Source: Allantophomopsis cytisporea
Taxonomy: Eukaryota > Ascomycota > Leotiomycetes > Phacidiales > Phacidiaceae
Assembly: GCA_024752435.1 (NCBI GenBank)
Contig: CP103033.1
Span: forward strand, 186,001 to 250,000
Length of the DNA: 64,000 nucleotides
Direction: 5' to 3'
Shown in pieces: positions 13,045 through 24,746 of the stretch. Numbering within the stretch: the first letter of the stretch is position 1; each line of letters opens with the position of its first letter. The notes under the pieces were generated by a model. It had not been told where the DNA came from and made no database searches. It saw only the letters and a program-made list of their open reading frames with translations. Made by a program: the position numbers and the translations under genes.

Positions 13045-13769
13045 CGTAATGGCTTGGGAATATCGAACAATCACAGATGCCGATTATCTGGGGCCTTTGC
13101 AGAAATTTGAAATCTTCCAGGGACTAGAAAATTCACCAGTAGGCGTAGCAGAAATATGGACAAAAAAGATTTGAAGGGAAAGGAAGGAGGAGTTACTCTA
13201 CAGCTACGTTAGTGCATAAAAGATGGCCTAATCCGATAACTCCTGATTAGGAAAGGAGCAATGTGAGAGACTGCTCCCATTGCAGTTACCAAGCGAAGTC
13301 AGATAGATAGACATCTTAGTGGACATTGAGAGACTGTAATAAGCATAGTACAACCATATATCTATCGTTCATCAGAATACACATTTATACAAATAGAAAA
13401 GCTGGCGGTAACGATCGTAGAATTATGATTATAAATTCCAAACAATGACATGAAACGCTAAAAGTCCACCCGTTGAAAATATAAGAACCTATAATTAAAG
13501 AGAGAAAGCAGAATCTATTCCGCAGCTACTTAGATAGCAAAGTGCTGTCTTATAGTCGATTTCTGAACCGCCCGTGGAGTCTGTAATTGCCCATGTTGCC
13601 TATATTCAGGAAAAAGCAAAGCGATTGATGAGTTAACCTGTACCATCTTGATTAGTAAGTTATCACAATACATTAATGCCGCTCATACTTCATCCTAACG
13701 TATCCGGAAATCAATCACTCCGAAATGCACTATGATCTGTCAGTAATATTCGGTAATCAAGAAAAACAA
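13045..13769. other. AT-rich spacer between two pseudogenes
   Basis: About 0.7 kb with stops in every frame. I see no gene remnant; it contains no recognisable AIRS domain, which would be expected here if the neighbouring Ade5,7 relic had been full length. Confidence 0.5.
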
Positions 13770-15159
13770 TCATACCGATGCGCAATGTCCTTTGTGTATT
13801 ACATGCCATCGAAGCTCACAGTTAAGATACCCTCGTAAGCTTGAGCTAGCCGTCGCTGAAACTGCTAACACACGTCCACCGGCAGTAACAAGAGATCCGC
13901 TGTCGTCCAAAGATGTTCCTGCATGGAAGAACTTCATATCTTCATTGGTATGGCGATGCTCCATCTCAATCTCGGCCCCCTGAGTGTATAAGCCAGGGTA
14001 TCCCGCAGCAGATATAATCACTACAGCACAAGTCATTTAATCATCCCAATGTCAATATCTTGTAAACGATGCTCAACACAGGCCATTACAAGCTTAGAAA
14101 CATCCGTTTTAAGCAAAGAGAGCAATGTTTGTGCCTCCGGATCCCCAAATCGGGCGTTATACTCAAGTGTTTTAGGGCCCGAATCTGTTAGCATGATGCC
14201 TGTAAAAAGCATGCCAACAAAGTGGTTTCCTTCTTCGCATAAACCATCAAAAGTCGGTTTTAGAATAGACTTCTCGATAGCGTCTAATAGTGTATTGGAC
14301 ACAACGTTCGTTGGGGCATAACAACCCATCCCTCCCGTATTTGGACCAGGATCACCATCAAAGATCCTCCTGTGATCCTGGGCTGGAGGCATTGACTTGA
14401 AGATTGTGCCATCACTAGAAGTAAGGATGCTCAATTCCTCACCTTCTAAGAACTCCTCGATGACAACCTCATTGCCTGCATCGCCAAATTGGCTCTCTAA
14501 CATAATTTGCCTAAGAACTATCAAGGCTTGTTCTTTAGTATCTGGGATGATCACGGCTTTTCCAGCCGCGAGTCCTGAGCCCTTGAGCACGACTTTATGA
14601 TCAACTGACTCCAGGTAGGTTTTCGCTGTTGCGTAGTCGGTAAAATTATGGTACTTGGTTTGGCTGTGGGGATATTATGCCGTGTCATAAAGTCCTTTGA
14701 GAAGGTCTTTGAACCTTCTAGCTGAGCTGCTGCCTGTGAGGGAGCAAAGCAACGGATACCAGCTTTGGGAAATGACAATTAGTCTGGGTATCATACTGCT
14801 TAGAGCAAATAATGCTAACTTACCAAAACGGAAATAGCCCTCGATGCCATTTACAATAGGGATGCCGGGTCCAGGGATTACTAGATTGGCGTTTAGCTTT
14901 TTCGAAAGATTCACAAGACCTTCAAAATCTTCCTCGGTGATTTTCTGATATTCTCGACTTTTTTGAGACCTTGAGCAGTGCCTCCATTCCCAGGAGCGAC
15001 ATATATTTTCTGCACATATTCCGACTGGCTGAGCTTGCAGGCAAGAGCGCTCTCTCGCCCACCGCGGCCAACAATAAGGACTGTAAGGTAATCCACTGTA
15101 AAAATGTGCAGTCGATGGACTTGAAGTCTGAGGAGATAAAATGGCTTTATTAATGACAC
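13770..15159 (-). pseudogene. Relic of phosphoribosylamine-glycine ligase (GARS half of Ade5,7)
   Basis: The GARS fold can be followed from N to C terminus on the minus strand: VLIVGRGGRESAL and VAPGNGGTA (normal enzymes have GGREHAL), NLVIPGPGIPIVNGIEG, then after a still functional-looking intron (14823 to about 14763) CFAPSQAAAQLEGSKTFSKD, KGSGLAAGKAVIIPDT, the ATP-grasp block VVIEEFLEGEELS, PAQDHRR, DGDPGPNTGGMG, LEYNARFGDPEAQ, and finally ISAAGYPG and FHAGT with TAGGRVLAV. These pieces are in different frames: a one-base shift before ITEEDFEG, a five-base insertion (tandem CCAAA/CCAAG) after IPTAK near 14.66 kb, a shift near 14.03 kb after DIDIG, and another shift plus a TAA near the C terminus. 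Fungal Ade5,7 is normally a GARS-AIRS fusion; no AIRS half is visible. The product would have catalysed step 2 of purine synthesis. A working copy must exist elsewhere if the strain makes purines. Confidence 0.88.
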
Positions 15160-16797
15160 TTGTTAGCTGTCAGCACTAAGCCTACCGCTCACACTTAGGA
15201 CAATATACTCACCCTTCGAGTCGACTTCTACTTGATGCAGGCCGTGTGATGGGACCGCGTCACAATGAGCTGAGTGCCGGGGACGATGCCGTGAAGTACG
15301 ATTGGATTGACGATGATAAGGGACGAAGATTGTATGATGAGAGAGATCTCTGATATACGTAGATAAGTGCTTGAGCCTCGACACTACTTACTACCAAGTA
15401 CCAGCTAGCATGACTGTTCATTCTCACCGATTGAGTGTATCATCAACGTACCTTAGGTCTATTTTGGACTTGGATCACCAAGCGATTCTACATTTACCAT
15501 TCACTTAGACCAATATAACACATTTTTATCTATTTGAAATCGAATTTCTCAATACTAATCAAGAGCTAGTTGTTAGGGTTTCGTTGTTTTTTACGGTTAG
15601 AGGCCCCCTATTTCAATTGGCTGGTCAATTAACCTGTAAACCCCTTATATAGACCATCTATATATTGCTTCGAGTTAAACGGAAGCTAAGATATTATGCT
15701 TAAATCTTAAAGATGCGGCACAATATGACAAGCAAGACTAGCACCGTGGTTCCGAACATCCGTGGCGCCGACATCCATAGATCCGCGGAGCATGACCGTG
15801 GCTCCGACATCCATGGATTCACGGAGCATTAGGCAGCCACCTCCATATTTTGTAATTTATGGCGAATACAATCTTGTTATCTAGTGCATTAACATAGCCA
15901 GGTCTATTATTCGAATCGCTTGGTTATAATTTATTCTCTCTCAATTAGTCGAGTCCGATTTAATGCTAGTATGCTTGGAAGTGAAATCACTAAATGATAC
16001 TTACAGAGCTTAGCACTTGATAGCCTTTTTCTTCTTACTGCTTGCTTTAAATGGTTTTGTGTGCAGTCTTGGGGCTCAGTGGAATATTACGATATACAAT
16101 AAGATTTGCAAGCATACTGAACAATCAAACGTTTTCTCTTAATTCTCACTTCTTCGTCCTTCTAAGATATCTGATTTTCTAGTAGCGTCACATATGCTTG
16201 CAAAGACACTTTCGATTATATCTCAAGTTTGTCGAGATTTGATAGTCCATTGGCAGACTCTACCCTTGTATATTTGTCTATCTTCATCCCACTAGAATAT
16301 ACTAGCACCGACGCCCTCTACACTTACAAGGGCTAGGTATGTAACCAACGGATCATATACGACTTATGAAGCTGTACATAATAAACAGAACTGATATAAC
16401 CCCATGTTGTTGCTGAATAGTTGCCAAATCTTGCAAAGCTAGAGACTCATTCCGGGGTAAGGGTACAGTACTATTCTTCTCAGGTCACTCCCTCACCTTA
16501 TCGTTATGTGGCATTGGTGCCTTGACTCAGCTGTCAGCCCTTTGCCTTTTGATTTGATAGAGCAGCAGTGCAGTCCTCCGAAATCCGAGATCCGCGGAGC
16601 ATCCGCTTACTTCCACCGAAACGAGAGCCTCATAGAAGGCGTCTTACTTATGAGTACGTATTTTCTATCATTGGAAGTCCTTATAATAATTTGAATTTCC
16701 TGCCTACTTCGTTAGTATCTCTCTATCCATCAACAACACTTCTTGACAAAAGAATAAGCATTGTGAGACTTCCTATATACACTTTAGAAGAAACAGA
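15160..16797. other. AT-rich intergenic stretch with GC-rich repeat motifs
   Basis: About 1.6 kb without coding signal. It contains the 36-base repeat at 15744-15831 and a further single copy of its core (ATCCGCGGAGCAT) near 16589-16601, which stand out from the AT-rich surroundings. The last 200 bases are the promoter of the FAD monooxygenase. Confidence 0.55.
15744..15831. repeat. 36-base direct repeat, two full copies and a partial copy
   Basis: Units begin CCGTGG. The partial copy runs 15744-15759, full copies run 15760-15795 and 15796-15831. Both full copies share CCGACATCCAT and GGAGCAT and differ at a few positions. The first carries CCGCGG. The core recurs alone about 750 bases downstream. 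Confidence 0.8.
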
Positions 16798-18229
16798 ATG
16801 GAAACGTCTACCAAAAACCACAAGGTATGCTCTCTGCTTTTATGTCAGTCAGATTCGTTCTTGCCCGTAGGATCTTATCTCAAATTGTCGGCCTGAGATC
16901 TATTATTATGACTGCGCTTCATTTCTGACAGAATACTGATTCTACTTCAATTAGGCCATTATTATCGGTGCTGGGCCAGCAGGGTTAGCTGCAGCTTTGC
17001 AGCTCTGTCGGCAGAATCAATTTTCTTGTGTTATTTACGAAGTCCGCGAAAGTCCTACTACGCTTGGGGGAGCAATTGGAATTCCATGCAATGGCACGCG
17101 CTTACTTGCCCGCCTGGGCGTGTACGAATCCCTTCTGCAGCAAGGTAGCGTTACCAATCACATTAAATTGCATTCCAGCACTGGTTCAGATCTCGGCACC
17201 ATTGATATCGCATCCTGGAGTGAAAACAAAACGGGTTATCCTTACCTGAGGATCAAGAGACGGGTATTGGTAGAGCAACTGCTTGAACAGGTGAAGAAAG
17301 AGGATAAGATCGAGATTCGATGGGGCCATAAAATGCAGAAGATCGAAGAGGATGAGAACGCCGTCCATGTGACGTTTGAAGATGGCCTCACTGACCACGC
17401 CGATATCCTCTTGGGTTGTGATGGGATACACTCAGCTGTCCGTTCATCCTACATAGATCCTGCAACGCAGCCCGAATATTCTGGTGTGTCATCTATGTTC
17501 TCGCTGGTATCTGGTCCGCAACAGAAATCCGGAGTCGAACCAATAAGAGGGTTGAACCCCACATTCACAGCCGACGGTCTCTTCGTGGTGATTCCAGCAG
17601 ATCCATCGGGAGACGAGCTTTTCTGGTTTCTCTCGCAAGAAGTCGCAATGCCGACTAGAGATCACGTCCGTGAAGGGTGGGAGGAGAAAGGTAGAAAGGC
17701 AATGGAGTCCTTCAAAACGACAATCGTATCTGGTGTCCTGAAAGATGTCGTTGGTGATTGGGGTGACTTCATAAAATCTCTTGTGATAGGTTCTGACACC
17801 GTCAAATTCTATCCCATTTTCCGATTACCCCTCGGTGGCAATTGGTCGAAAGGAAGATGTATCTTATTGGGAGATGCGGCACATGCGATGCAACCGCATG
17901 CAGGACAAGGAGTCTCTATGGCTCTAGAGGATGTCTTCTTGTTGTCCCGGCTTCTTCAGAGTTCTTCAACAGCACCTAACAGATCATTTCCCCAGATCTT
18001 TGAAAGACTTGAGCAACTTAGAAAACCAAGAGTGGAGATGTTTCATAAGATAGCAGCAGATGGGGGTGAACAAGTAAAGCGTATGCCTTGGTGGAAATTG
18101 GCCATATTGGAACGCGCATGTTTATACGGTTTGCCTATTTTCAATGCTTTGGGTCTTTACAGATATGGACTCATAGGAAACCAAGCGAATTGGGTCTACG
18201 ATATCGAAAGCGTACCATTGTGGGACTGA
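16798..18229 (+). CDS. FAD-dependent monooxygenase (salicylate hydroxylase-like)
   Basis: Exon 1 is only nine codons (16798-16824), followed by a phase-0 intron (GTATGC donor at 16825, TTAG acceptor ending 16954) and one long exon to 18229: 433 residues. The three fingerprints of group A flavin hydroxylases are present: the dinucleotide-binding GAGPAG (residues 14-19), the DG motif GCDGIHSAVR (about 163-172) and the GD motif GDAAHAMQPHAGQG (about 315-328). The enzyme would use FAD, NAD(P)H and oxygen to hydroxylate an aromatic or prenylated substrate in the cytosol. There is no signal peptide and no C-terminal membrane helix of the kind seen in meroterpenoid epoxidases, though the final 50 residues are rather hydrophobic. 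No other biosynthetic genes lie next to it, so a role in aromatic catabolism or detoxification is possible but unproven. Intact. Confidence 0.9.
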
Positions 18230-18939
18230 GAATGTTGAGATTGCGAATAATGCTACTTAGTCTTTATAGGAGTCTATATGTTGTTTTGCTTTTGTTTTCA
18301 CGTAGATCCCCTAGCTTTAGGCCAAATGGAATGTCATATAGAGAAAAGCTCTCCGGGATATGCTATGGTTTTAAAATACACGGTTTTTACCGGCGAAGTG
18401 AGCACTTTCTAATTGGAAACTGCTCTCTTTTCGATGTGAGAGCCACAGTGATAATACTACTAGTATCTCCCATCACATTCTCGCTATGTAGCGATCATGA
18501 TGTCTTTGACATGCCTGTCTTCATCATATAAGACAGGAAATATTGCACCATTCTTAATTAGGTAAGATGCCTATCCCTCCACTATTCCAATTCCGCTCGC
18601 CACGATCATTCCGCTCATTCCGCCGTGCCCGCCTGGACTGCATCGATAAGTAAGGTGGTATATACCAGGTAGGCAGCTGATAGTCTACGCTTAGGATTAC
18701 CTTACTCGTTTCCATACAAAACAGTTCATAAGGCTGAGCTTGCGAAAGTGAGATAGAGTACCAAACATACTTCATATCTCTAACGGAACAGAACGTATTC
18801 ATACCTCAGCCACCCATCCATCTCCATACTTCATCAACCGATCTTTAAAATCCCTTATTCTCACACGACAATTGATTTGACGCCAATCTCATTAATCTGT
18901 CCTCACATCACGACCACATAACCTACCTCAACCTTCGCA
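18230..18939. other. Intergenic, promoter side of THO5
   Basis: About 0.7 kb with no coding frame above chance. The final 100 bases are CA/CT-rich, as usual for fungal leaders. Confidence 0.5.
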
Positions 18940-19680
18940 ATGGCAATCGAAGAAATCGTCACAGATCCTACTCTAACTTCCGCTTTGAAAACATCCTCCA
19001 ACACCCGTACACAAGCAATCGCCCTGCTGGATCTCGTCGAAGCCAACTCATCAAGCTCTCCCAGCGCCGATTTGCAACTCCAAATCTCCAAGCAACAAAA
19101 GCTTCTCCTCACTTACCTCGCCCAACTCCGTGGTCTCCACCGCGACGCCCACTTCAGCGCCCGCGACACGAAGTCCGTGACGGCCGAGGCGCGCCAGGAG
19201 GTCGATCGATTGCATTTGCAGCTGCAGAACCTATTCTACGAGCAGCGACATCTGCAGGGCGAGATTGCAGCTTGTGAGAGCTATGAGTGAGTCTTCCACA
19301 TCACTACGCTCAAGAATATGCACCGTCCACTATCCATTGCCTCCTTTGAAGAGGTAAAAGCTTAAGACTGTATACTGATAGCGTTCATCTTTAGTCACCA
19401 ATATCAAGCACTGCCATTGATTCCAGTCTCCGAATTCCTTGCCTTACACCCAGAACATGCCTCCCTCGACGAAGATTCGCTCATGATAGCGCGCATTGAG
19501 AACGAACGAGAGGAACGTGAGGCGTTGGAGCAGCAGAGACAAGGGTTGTTGAAAAAGAAACAAGGATTGATTGCGGATAACAAACGCCGGAAGGAAGATC
19601 TGGCTAATTTGGATAGGGATTTGGAGAGGTTTATTGACGCGGCGCGGCCAATTCAGAAGACTTTTGAGAAGGTTATTTAA
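18940..19680 (+). CDS. THO complex subunit 5 (THOC5/FMIP) homologue
   Basis: Two exons, 18940-19286 and 19395-19680, joined at phase 2 across a 108-base intron (GTGAGT..TTTAG), give 210 residues. The protein is almost entirely helical and charged: an N-terminal coiled coil (LRGLHRDAHFSARDTK and then EVDRLHLQLQNLFYEQRHLQ) and, just after the splice, the family signature YQALPLIPVSEFLALHPE, followed by a second coiled coil rich in Arg, Glu and Lys. The signature and length match the short fungal form of THOC5, part of the THO/TREX complex that couples transcription to mRNA export. It acts in the nucleus. The start is the first ATG in frame, preceded by a CA-rich leader. Frame and splice are secure; the family assignment rests on the signature. 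Confidence 0.85.
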
Positions 19681-22031
19681 GGGATTTGGGATAAATGATC
19701 TGGGAATGGAATTGATTAAAGTGGATTTTGAGGATGAGAGATTGGAGAACATTACCGGGGATGAGTGGCGGATGAAAGGGGAGGCATTAGAGATACCCAA
19801 GAGGATAGCGATAACGATGTGGTTTATAAGGCAGATCTTCTCAGATCATGCTATAGAGCTGTGGAGTCTGACACAGGAAGTCTGACATAGTTTAAGTTTT
19901 CAGCTCCAATCACCAGACTAGAATATTGCTGGGGTCAGAGGCCGCACTGAAGAAGGCAGGGCAATAGAGTATATTGTGAGGAGCGAACTAAGTCGAGCTA
20001 GCAAATAATCTGTTTGCTAATTCTGGCACTTTGTACACACTTCAATATTGGGCTGTTTGCATGGGAACTTGCGGAAGGGCAGCCACGTATTTTATCACTT
20101 GACCAAATGGAGCTATGGAAAACACGCATCGCCTCAGCACTGAAGGATGTATGGAAATGTAGGAAAATACTCCCTCGTGGTATGATACCTTTTGTTTGTA
20201 ACACGTAGACATAAATTAGGCCTCTCCCCTCTTGGAAGACTAAACAGTAATACAAGCTTCCCTATCAGTTTGAACACTGTTCGTATATATATACATCTAT
20301 GTTACTCTCTACTTTCATACGATGGAATCCATCATAACTCCTTCAAAATATTTCGGCAGAACATCAAAGCACCAACAGTCGATATGGTGGTAACCTCTCC
20401 ACATGCTAGCAAGCACTGCTAGGCCACTCCATTGACCCTAGACATCCACTCTCATCTACATTTAGGACGGCACTATGGACCTCTACATTGCATGCCCATA
20501 GCGTGCCGTTACCAATACAAAAAGAAGAAGAAAAAGGAAGCCAAAGACCTCGTCAGCGAGCCGCTGTTGGATGTAGCTACTAGTCTTTTCTCTGTTTGTA
20601 ATGTCATATCTTATAGATATGTTTCTGCAAAGTAGCATGCATAAGCAGCTATAGCGGCTCTTGTGTTTCTTTGTTTAAGAGATCTGCTTAAGAGATCTCC
20701 GTCCTCAATGGAACAGTAACCTTGATACATCTCAGTTCACTGTTCTTCCACCACAGCATGGTCAATCAAGCCTATGACTTCAAGACAAGCGAAGCAGGTC
20801 TATATCAAAGGACAAATAGACGCAACGCTGTCCAAGGGAGAAAGATTGGCTTGGAAGAGGGATCAGAGCACTGTTTGAGGCAATTTTTTATTGTTCTCAC
20901 AAATTTCAAGCCTGGCCCGTCCGGCAACAACGTCTCCTTCTAGACTGAGCTATTCCGTTGTATCACCGACGTCCTCTTCGTCAGATTCTGGGAGCGATTA
21001 CAGGCTCCGAAGAACACTAAGGAGATACAGCTTCTATGGTGAATAGCTGATCGTGAAGCTCACTGGCCAGTCTCCCTAGCAGTACCTGCAGAAATCTGAC
21101 ATCGTAAACGACATGATCATCGAGTTTGGCCACGGCGTCATCATCCTTCTTCATCGTAACACATACTCCGCGTAAGTCTTTCGATCACACCACGATATAT
21201 ATACTAATTTATCGTAGTTTATCGGTTTATACTAAAGGACTCCTCAGAAAATCGAACATGATCGTCAAGCAGCACCCCCCCGAGCTCCCCAACATCTATA
21301 TGTACTCCCCGAATAACGTCCTCATGTCGCTTCTCCATGATCGTTCCGCCAACATCCACCCGATCACAGACGAGAGAACAAAGAACGCGAACCTTCGCGA
21401 TATCTTCCAACCTCTCGATCCCGATGCTTTATCACGCCATCATGGATGATGCAACAGCCATAGAGGAGATGTCTCGTCTGCTGGGCAGATTCATAGATAA
21501 TTGTAGTGCTGAGGATTGACAAAAGATTACTATGACATCAGAGTTGCAATGGAGATAATCCATGCAGATTCTGCGCGAAAAAGAGAAAGAGACTTTGCAC
21601 GTACAGATATACGGGTCTATGGAGCGAGTCGTTCTCTCCTTTTCCCTACACGTTGGAGGGGGAGTCCAATCTACCTGTGCTAATAGATGATTGGGAGAGA
21701 CACCTTCCCCACCCAAACGTTCACCCTAAGAATATTGAAATATTTAGACTTAATCTGTTCTCCAAGATAACCCTGATGTCCAGAACGTTTACGTGCCATC
21801 TCACTTCATCCCTACGTTGATATCGCACAGAAACTCGTGATAAAAGTCATTTATTAAATATCTCTACTATAAGTACAATATCAAACGCCAGCCATGCAAT
21901 CTAACCAGCTCACGTCACTGGATATCAGCGCAGCACAATCCACCCCTGGATCCCATTTTGACATTTACATCGTATGATCACGTACCCAGTAGGAGGGACG
22001 ACAAATACATAGCAAGAAGGCCACATAATCA
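19681..22031. other. Intergenic with unresolved open fragments
   Basis: About 2.35 kb. Some fragments look mildly protein-like on the plus strand: one around 19.69-19.88 kb (DEWRMKGEALEIPKR), one at 20.04-20.21 kb (LFAWELAEGQPRILSLDQ) and one near 21.1-21.5 kb (MIIEFGHGVIILLHR and later SRLLGRFIDNC). They are in different frames, separated by stops, and I cannot join them by sensible introns. They may be remains of a lost gene. Nothing else is recognisable. Confidence 0.4.
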
Positions 22032-23727
22032 TTAAGCCTTCTCGCGTCTCTCCCAAGCAATCACAGCAGGGCTCAATGGGCGGGAGAACAAAGACGCGTA
22101 ATCCGTACCAATGACCTTGTCACTGCCGTCAACGTTACGGAATTTGAACTCGCGAACCATCATAGCAGTGATGACACCAAGCTGCAACATGGCGAACTGC
22201 TCGCCGATACAGCGATGACGACCGGCACCGAAGGGAAGGTACGGCGATGAAGCACCCTTGGAGACGAGGCCGTAGCCGTAATCCTCCTTCTCGTCATCAG
22301 CCTCTGCAACCTCAGTCTTGGAGTTTAGCGGCGAGGCAGCGTCCCAGCGGTGTGGGTCCCAGACTTCAGGCGATGGGAAGTAGCGTGACTCTTGCGATGT
22401 GACACCTGGAGCTGCGAGGAGGGTGTGGTTGGTTGGGATGACGTAGTTTGTGCCTGGAACTGGAAGAGGAGTCGTGACGGCGCGCATGATGGAGTGAATT
22501 GGGGCGTTCAGACGGAGAGTCTCCTTGATAACGGCTTGGTTGAGAGGGAGTTTGGCAAGGTCTTCGTAGGTGAGTGGTGGGAGGTCAGAGCCGAGAGCAG
22601 CGATTTGCTCTTGGTAGAGCTCTTCCATGATGTCTGGGCGGGAAGCGAGGCGAACCATGATCCAAGAGCTGGTGGAGGAGGAGGAATGCTGGCCTGCCAT
22701 GAGAAGCGCAATCATCATGTGGGCGATCTCGCGGTCAGGAACTGGTGTGCCATTCTTGTAGGTCTTGTCCATCAATTGCCAGATCATGTCGTGAGCTCCC
22801 TCTGGTCTGCCCTTGGCGCGTCGTTCCTGGATGATGTTCATGTAGGTCTGGGCGAGAGTTCGCTGAGCGTGGTCGCGGGCACGGTTGTGTGGAAGTGGTG
22901 CCCAGTGCAATGCGAAGTTGATGGCGCTGAAGCCCATATCAAGGTCATGGTAGAGATCGGCGAAGGAGGAATCGAATCTATCGCGGACTTCCTTCCCTTG
23001 AAGGGATCGGGATGCAGTGTAGATTGTGATTTCGGCCATTGCAGCTCCAACCTCGAATTCGCCCTTTGGACCCTTGAAGACTGGTGATTTTTTGATGAAG
23101 TTGGTGACCTCATCGGCGATTTGTGGAACGTAGGATTGGAAAGCTTCGGTGGTAAGTCCGAATTTCATGAACTAGAGCCTGAGTTAGCTTTCACAGATAT
23201 TGCGAAAACTGGAGGTTCTCACCTTCTTCTGCTCCATCAACTTCGAGTTTGGACAGTCGTAGACGACATCTTTGCCAAAGACTGGGGTAGTCAAAACGGT
23301 GTAAATATCCTCGGCATTGACGTCCTTTAGCTTTCCATTAAGAATGAAGTCGTTTCCAGCAGTGCCCAAGTAAACTGTGGTCTTCTTGCCGAGAAGAATG
23401 AAAGTGAACACATCGCCATACTGTTTTTCATTAGTTGATGATGACGCGGGATGAGCGCATGTAGCTCAACAAGAAACTGACCTTAGCCTTGTTATCGAAG
23501 AAGAATTTGTAAGGGTCCATGCCATAGGTAACAGTGCTACCAATGATTGGAAACCAGTGAAAGACCATAGGAGGTTCATTCTTGTTTTTGAAGAGAAGTT
23601 GTTTGAGGACATTAAGAATTACAGAGAGGACAAGGAAACCAGCAATGGCGGATGCGACAACGACAGTGGTGCTGCGATCAGAAAGGTGAACGGTCAATGG
23701 ACCAGCAACATGTTCGAGGACGCCCAT
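22032..23727 (-). CDS. cyp51: Sterol 14-alpha-demethylase CYP51 (Erg11)
   Basis: Three exons, 23727-23482, 23420-23223 and 23171-22032, with phase-0 introns, encode 527 residues, the family's normal size. The enzyme removes the 14-alpha methyl group of lanosterol/eburicol in ergosterol synthesis, in the endoplasmic reticulum. Seen: an N-terminal membrane anchor (about residues 22-45, VVVASAIAGFLVLSVILNVL), the substrate-recognition segment VVYDCPN with Tyr136, the I-helix MAGQHSSSSTSSW, the K-helix ETLRLNAPIHSIMR, YGYG at 446-449, and the haem loop FGAGRHRCIGE with Cys469. It is the target of azole fungicides; Tyr136, whose change to Phe is a known resistance substitution, is wild type here. 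All catalytic elements are present and no frame break is seen. The divergent spacer to the next gene is 677 bases. Confidence 0.97.
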
Positions 23728-24404
23728 TTTGATCGACTTGTGCTATTGGAAAGTGCACGAGGTCGTTGTGGGGGAGATATAGGTGGAAGTATGCAATAAA
23801 CTTGTTGTCCCTGGAAAGGAGATCGCGGACGTTGTGATTGGATAGCCGTTGAGGCTCGCTAGAATTTCATGGTGTCGGCCGCTGGAAACATCTCATCCGG
23901 CGACATACGATCATGACCAACTCCATGGCACGACAATACAGAAATGTGCTGAGTAGAAGTGGCGCAGCCAGACGATATCAGTTCAGCTGTTCATGGGTCG
24001 ATGTGAATATTTCTACGGTAGATAGAAGATCACAATTACAATTTCACAGTTATTTCTAAACACTCTAGATGATTGGATAATGGACAAGGAACAATTGCAT
24101 GTATAAAATAAAAGAGAATGGGAGAGGAAGCATCGCGATAAGATAAAACACAGTAAGAACCTTATCGGTCCCCGATATGTCAGGCATAGACAGGCATACC
24201 AAAACCTCCTATTCGGCCATGAGCCGACGCCCAACCAAAGCTACCTTACCTTAATGAGCTTTTCCTTGTGTAAGAATCTCAGTCTCAGTCAGTGAACGTC
24301 ACAAAAGCCAAGCCAAAGCAATCACTCGATTCACCATCCGATCAATCCCTCCCATCTCTAAACATTATCCACCAAGTTTCATTCGAATCCCTGCCGGAGT
24401 CATC
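23728..24404. promoter_or_regulatory. Shared divergent promoter region, cyp51 and small secreted protein
   Basis: This 677-base spacer separates cyp51 (minus) from the gene starting at 24405 (plus). Two CCAAT boxes are readable on the cyp51 strand, as ATTGG at 23837-23841 (about 110 bases upstream of the ATG) and 24072-24076. I looked for SrbA/SREBP-type sites and found none that match well. No upstream tandem duplication of the kind that raises cyp51 expression in resistant strains is visible. Confidence 0.45.
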
Positions 24405-24746
24405 ATGAAGTTCCTCTGCCTCCTCACCACTCTCCTTCTCCCCTTCTACGCTACCGCCGAAGCAGTAGAGGAAGTCCCAGAATCCACCGCAGTCAAGACC
24501 TCCTGGATCTCAAGTCCCGCTATCATGACGGGACTATGGGCCGGAGGCATCTACGCTACAACCTTGACCTCATGCCGATTCTTCGCCGGTCCTTTCTCTA
24601 TTCAACGCCAGAACTGCAATAACATCGCTGCAGTAGTCTCGAGTGCAACCATTGTCGTATCCAGTGCTGCTAAGCAGTACGGTATCTATATGGATAACAA
24701 AGGACGACCAGTTCTTGTGGAGGTGGAGCAGCATCAGGAGTTGTAA
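24405..24746 (+). CDS. Small protein with signal peptide, unknown function
   Basis: A single exon of 113 residues. The N terminus is a clear secretory signal (MKFLCLLTTLLLPFYATA, likely cut before EAVEE). The mature part has a short acidic segment, a moderately hydrophobic stretch (IMTGLWAGGIYATTL), two cysteines (in TSCRFF and RQNCNN) and a second hydrophobic stretch (IAAVVSSATIVVSSAA). The two apolar stretches could be membrane segments, so it may be an endomembrane rather than a secreted protein. The start is the first ATG after a pyrimidine-rich leader. I do not recognise a family. The acidic, Glu-rich C terminus ends at TAA. Confidence 0.6.
   Translation: MKFLCLLTTLLLPFYATAEAVEEVPESTAVKTSWISSPAIMTGLWAGGIYATTLTSCRFFAGPFSIQRQNCNNIAAVVSSATIVVSSAAKQYGIYMDNKGRPVLVEVEQHQEL

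Noticed and set aside
22392..23087. 231-codon plus-strand open frame
   Set aside because: Antisense shadow of the third exon of cyp51.
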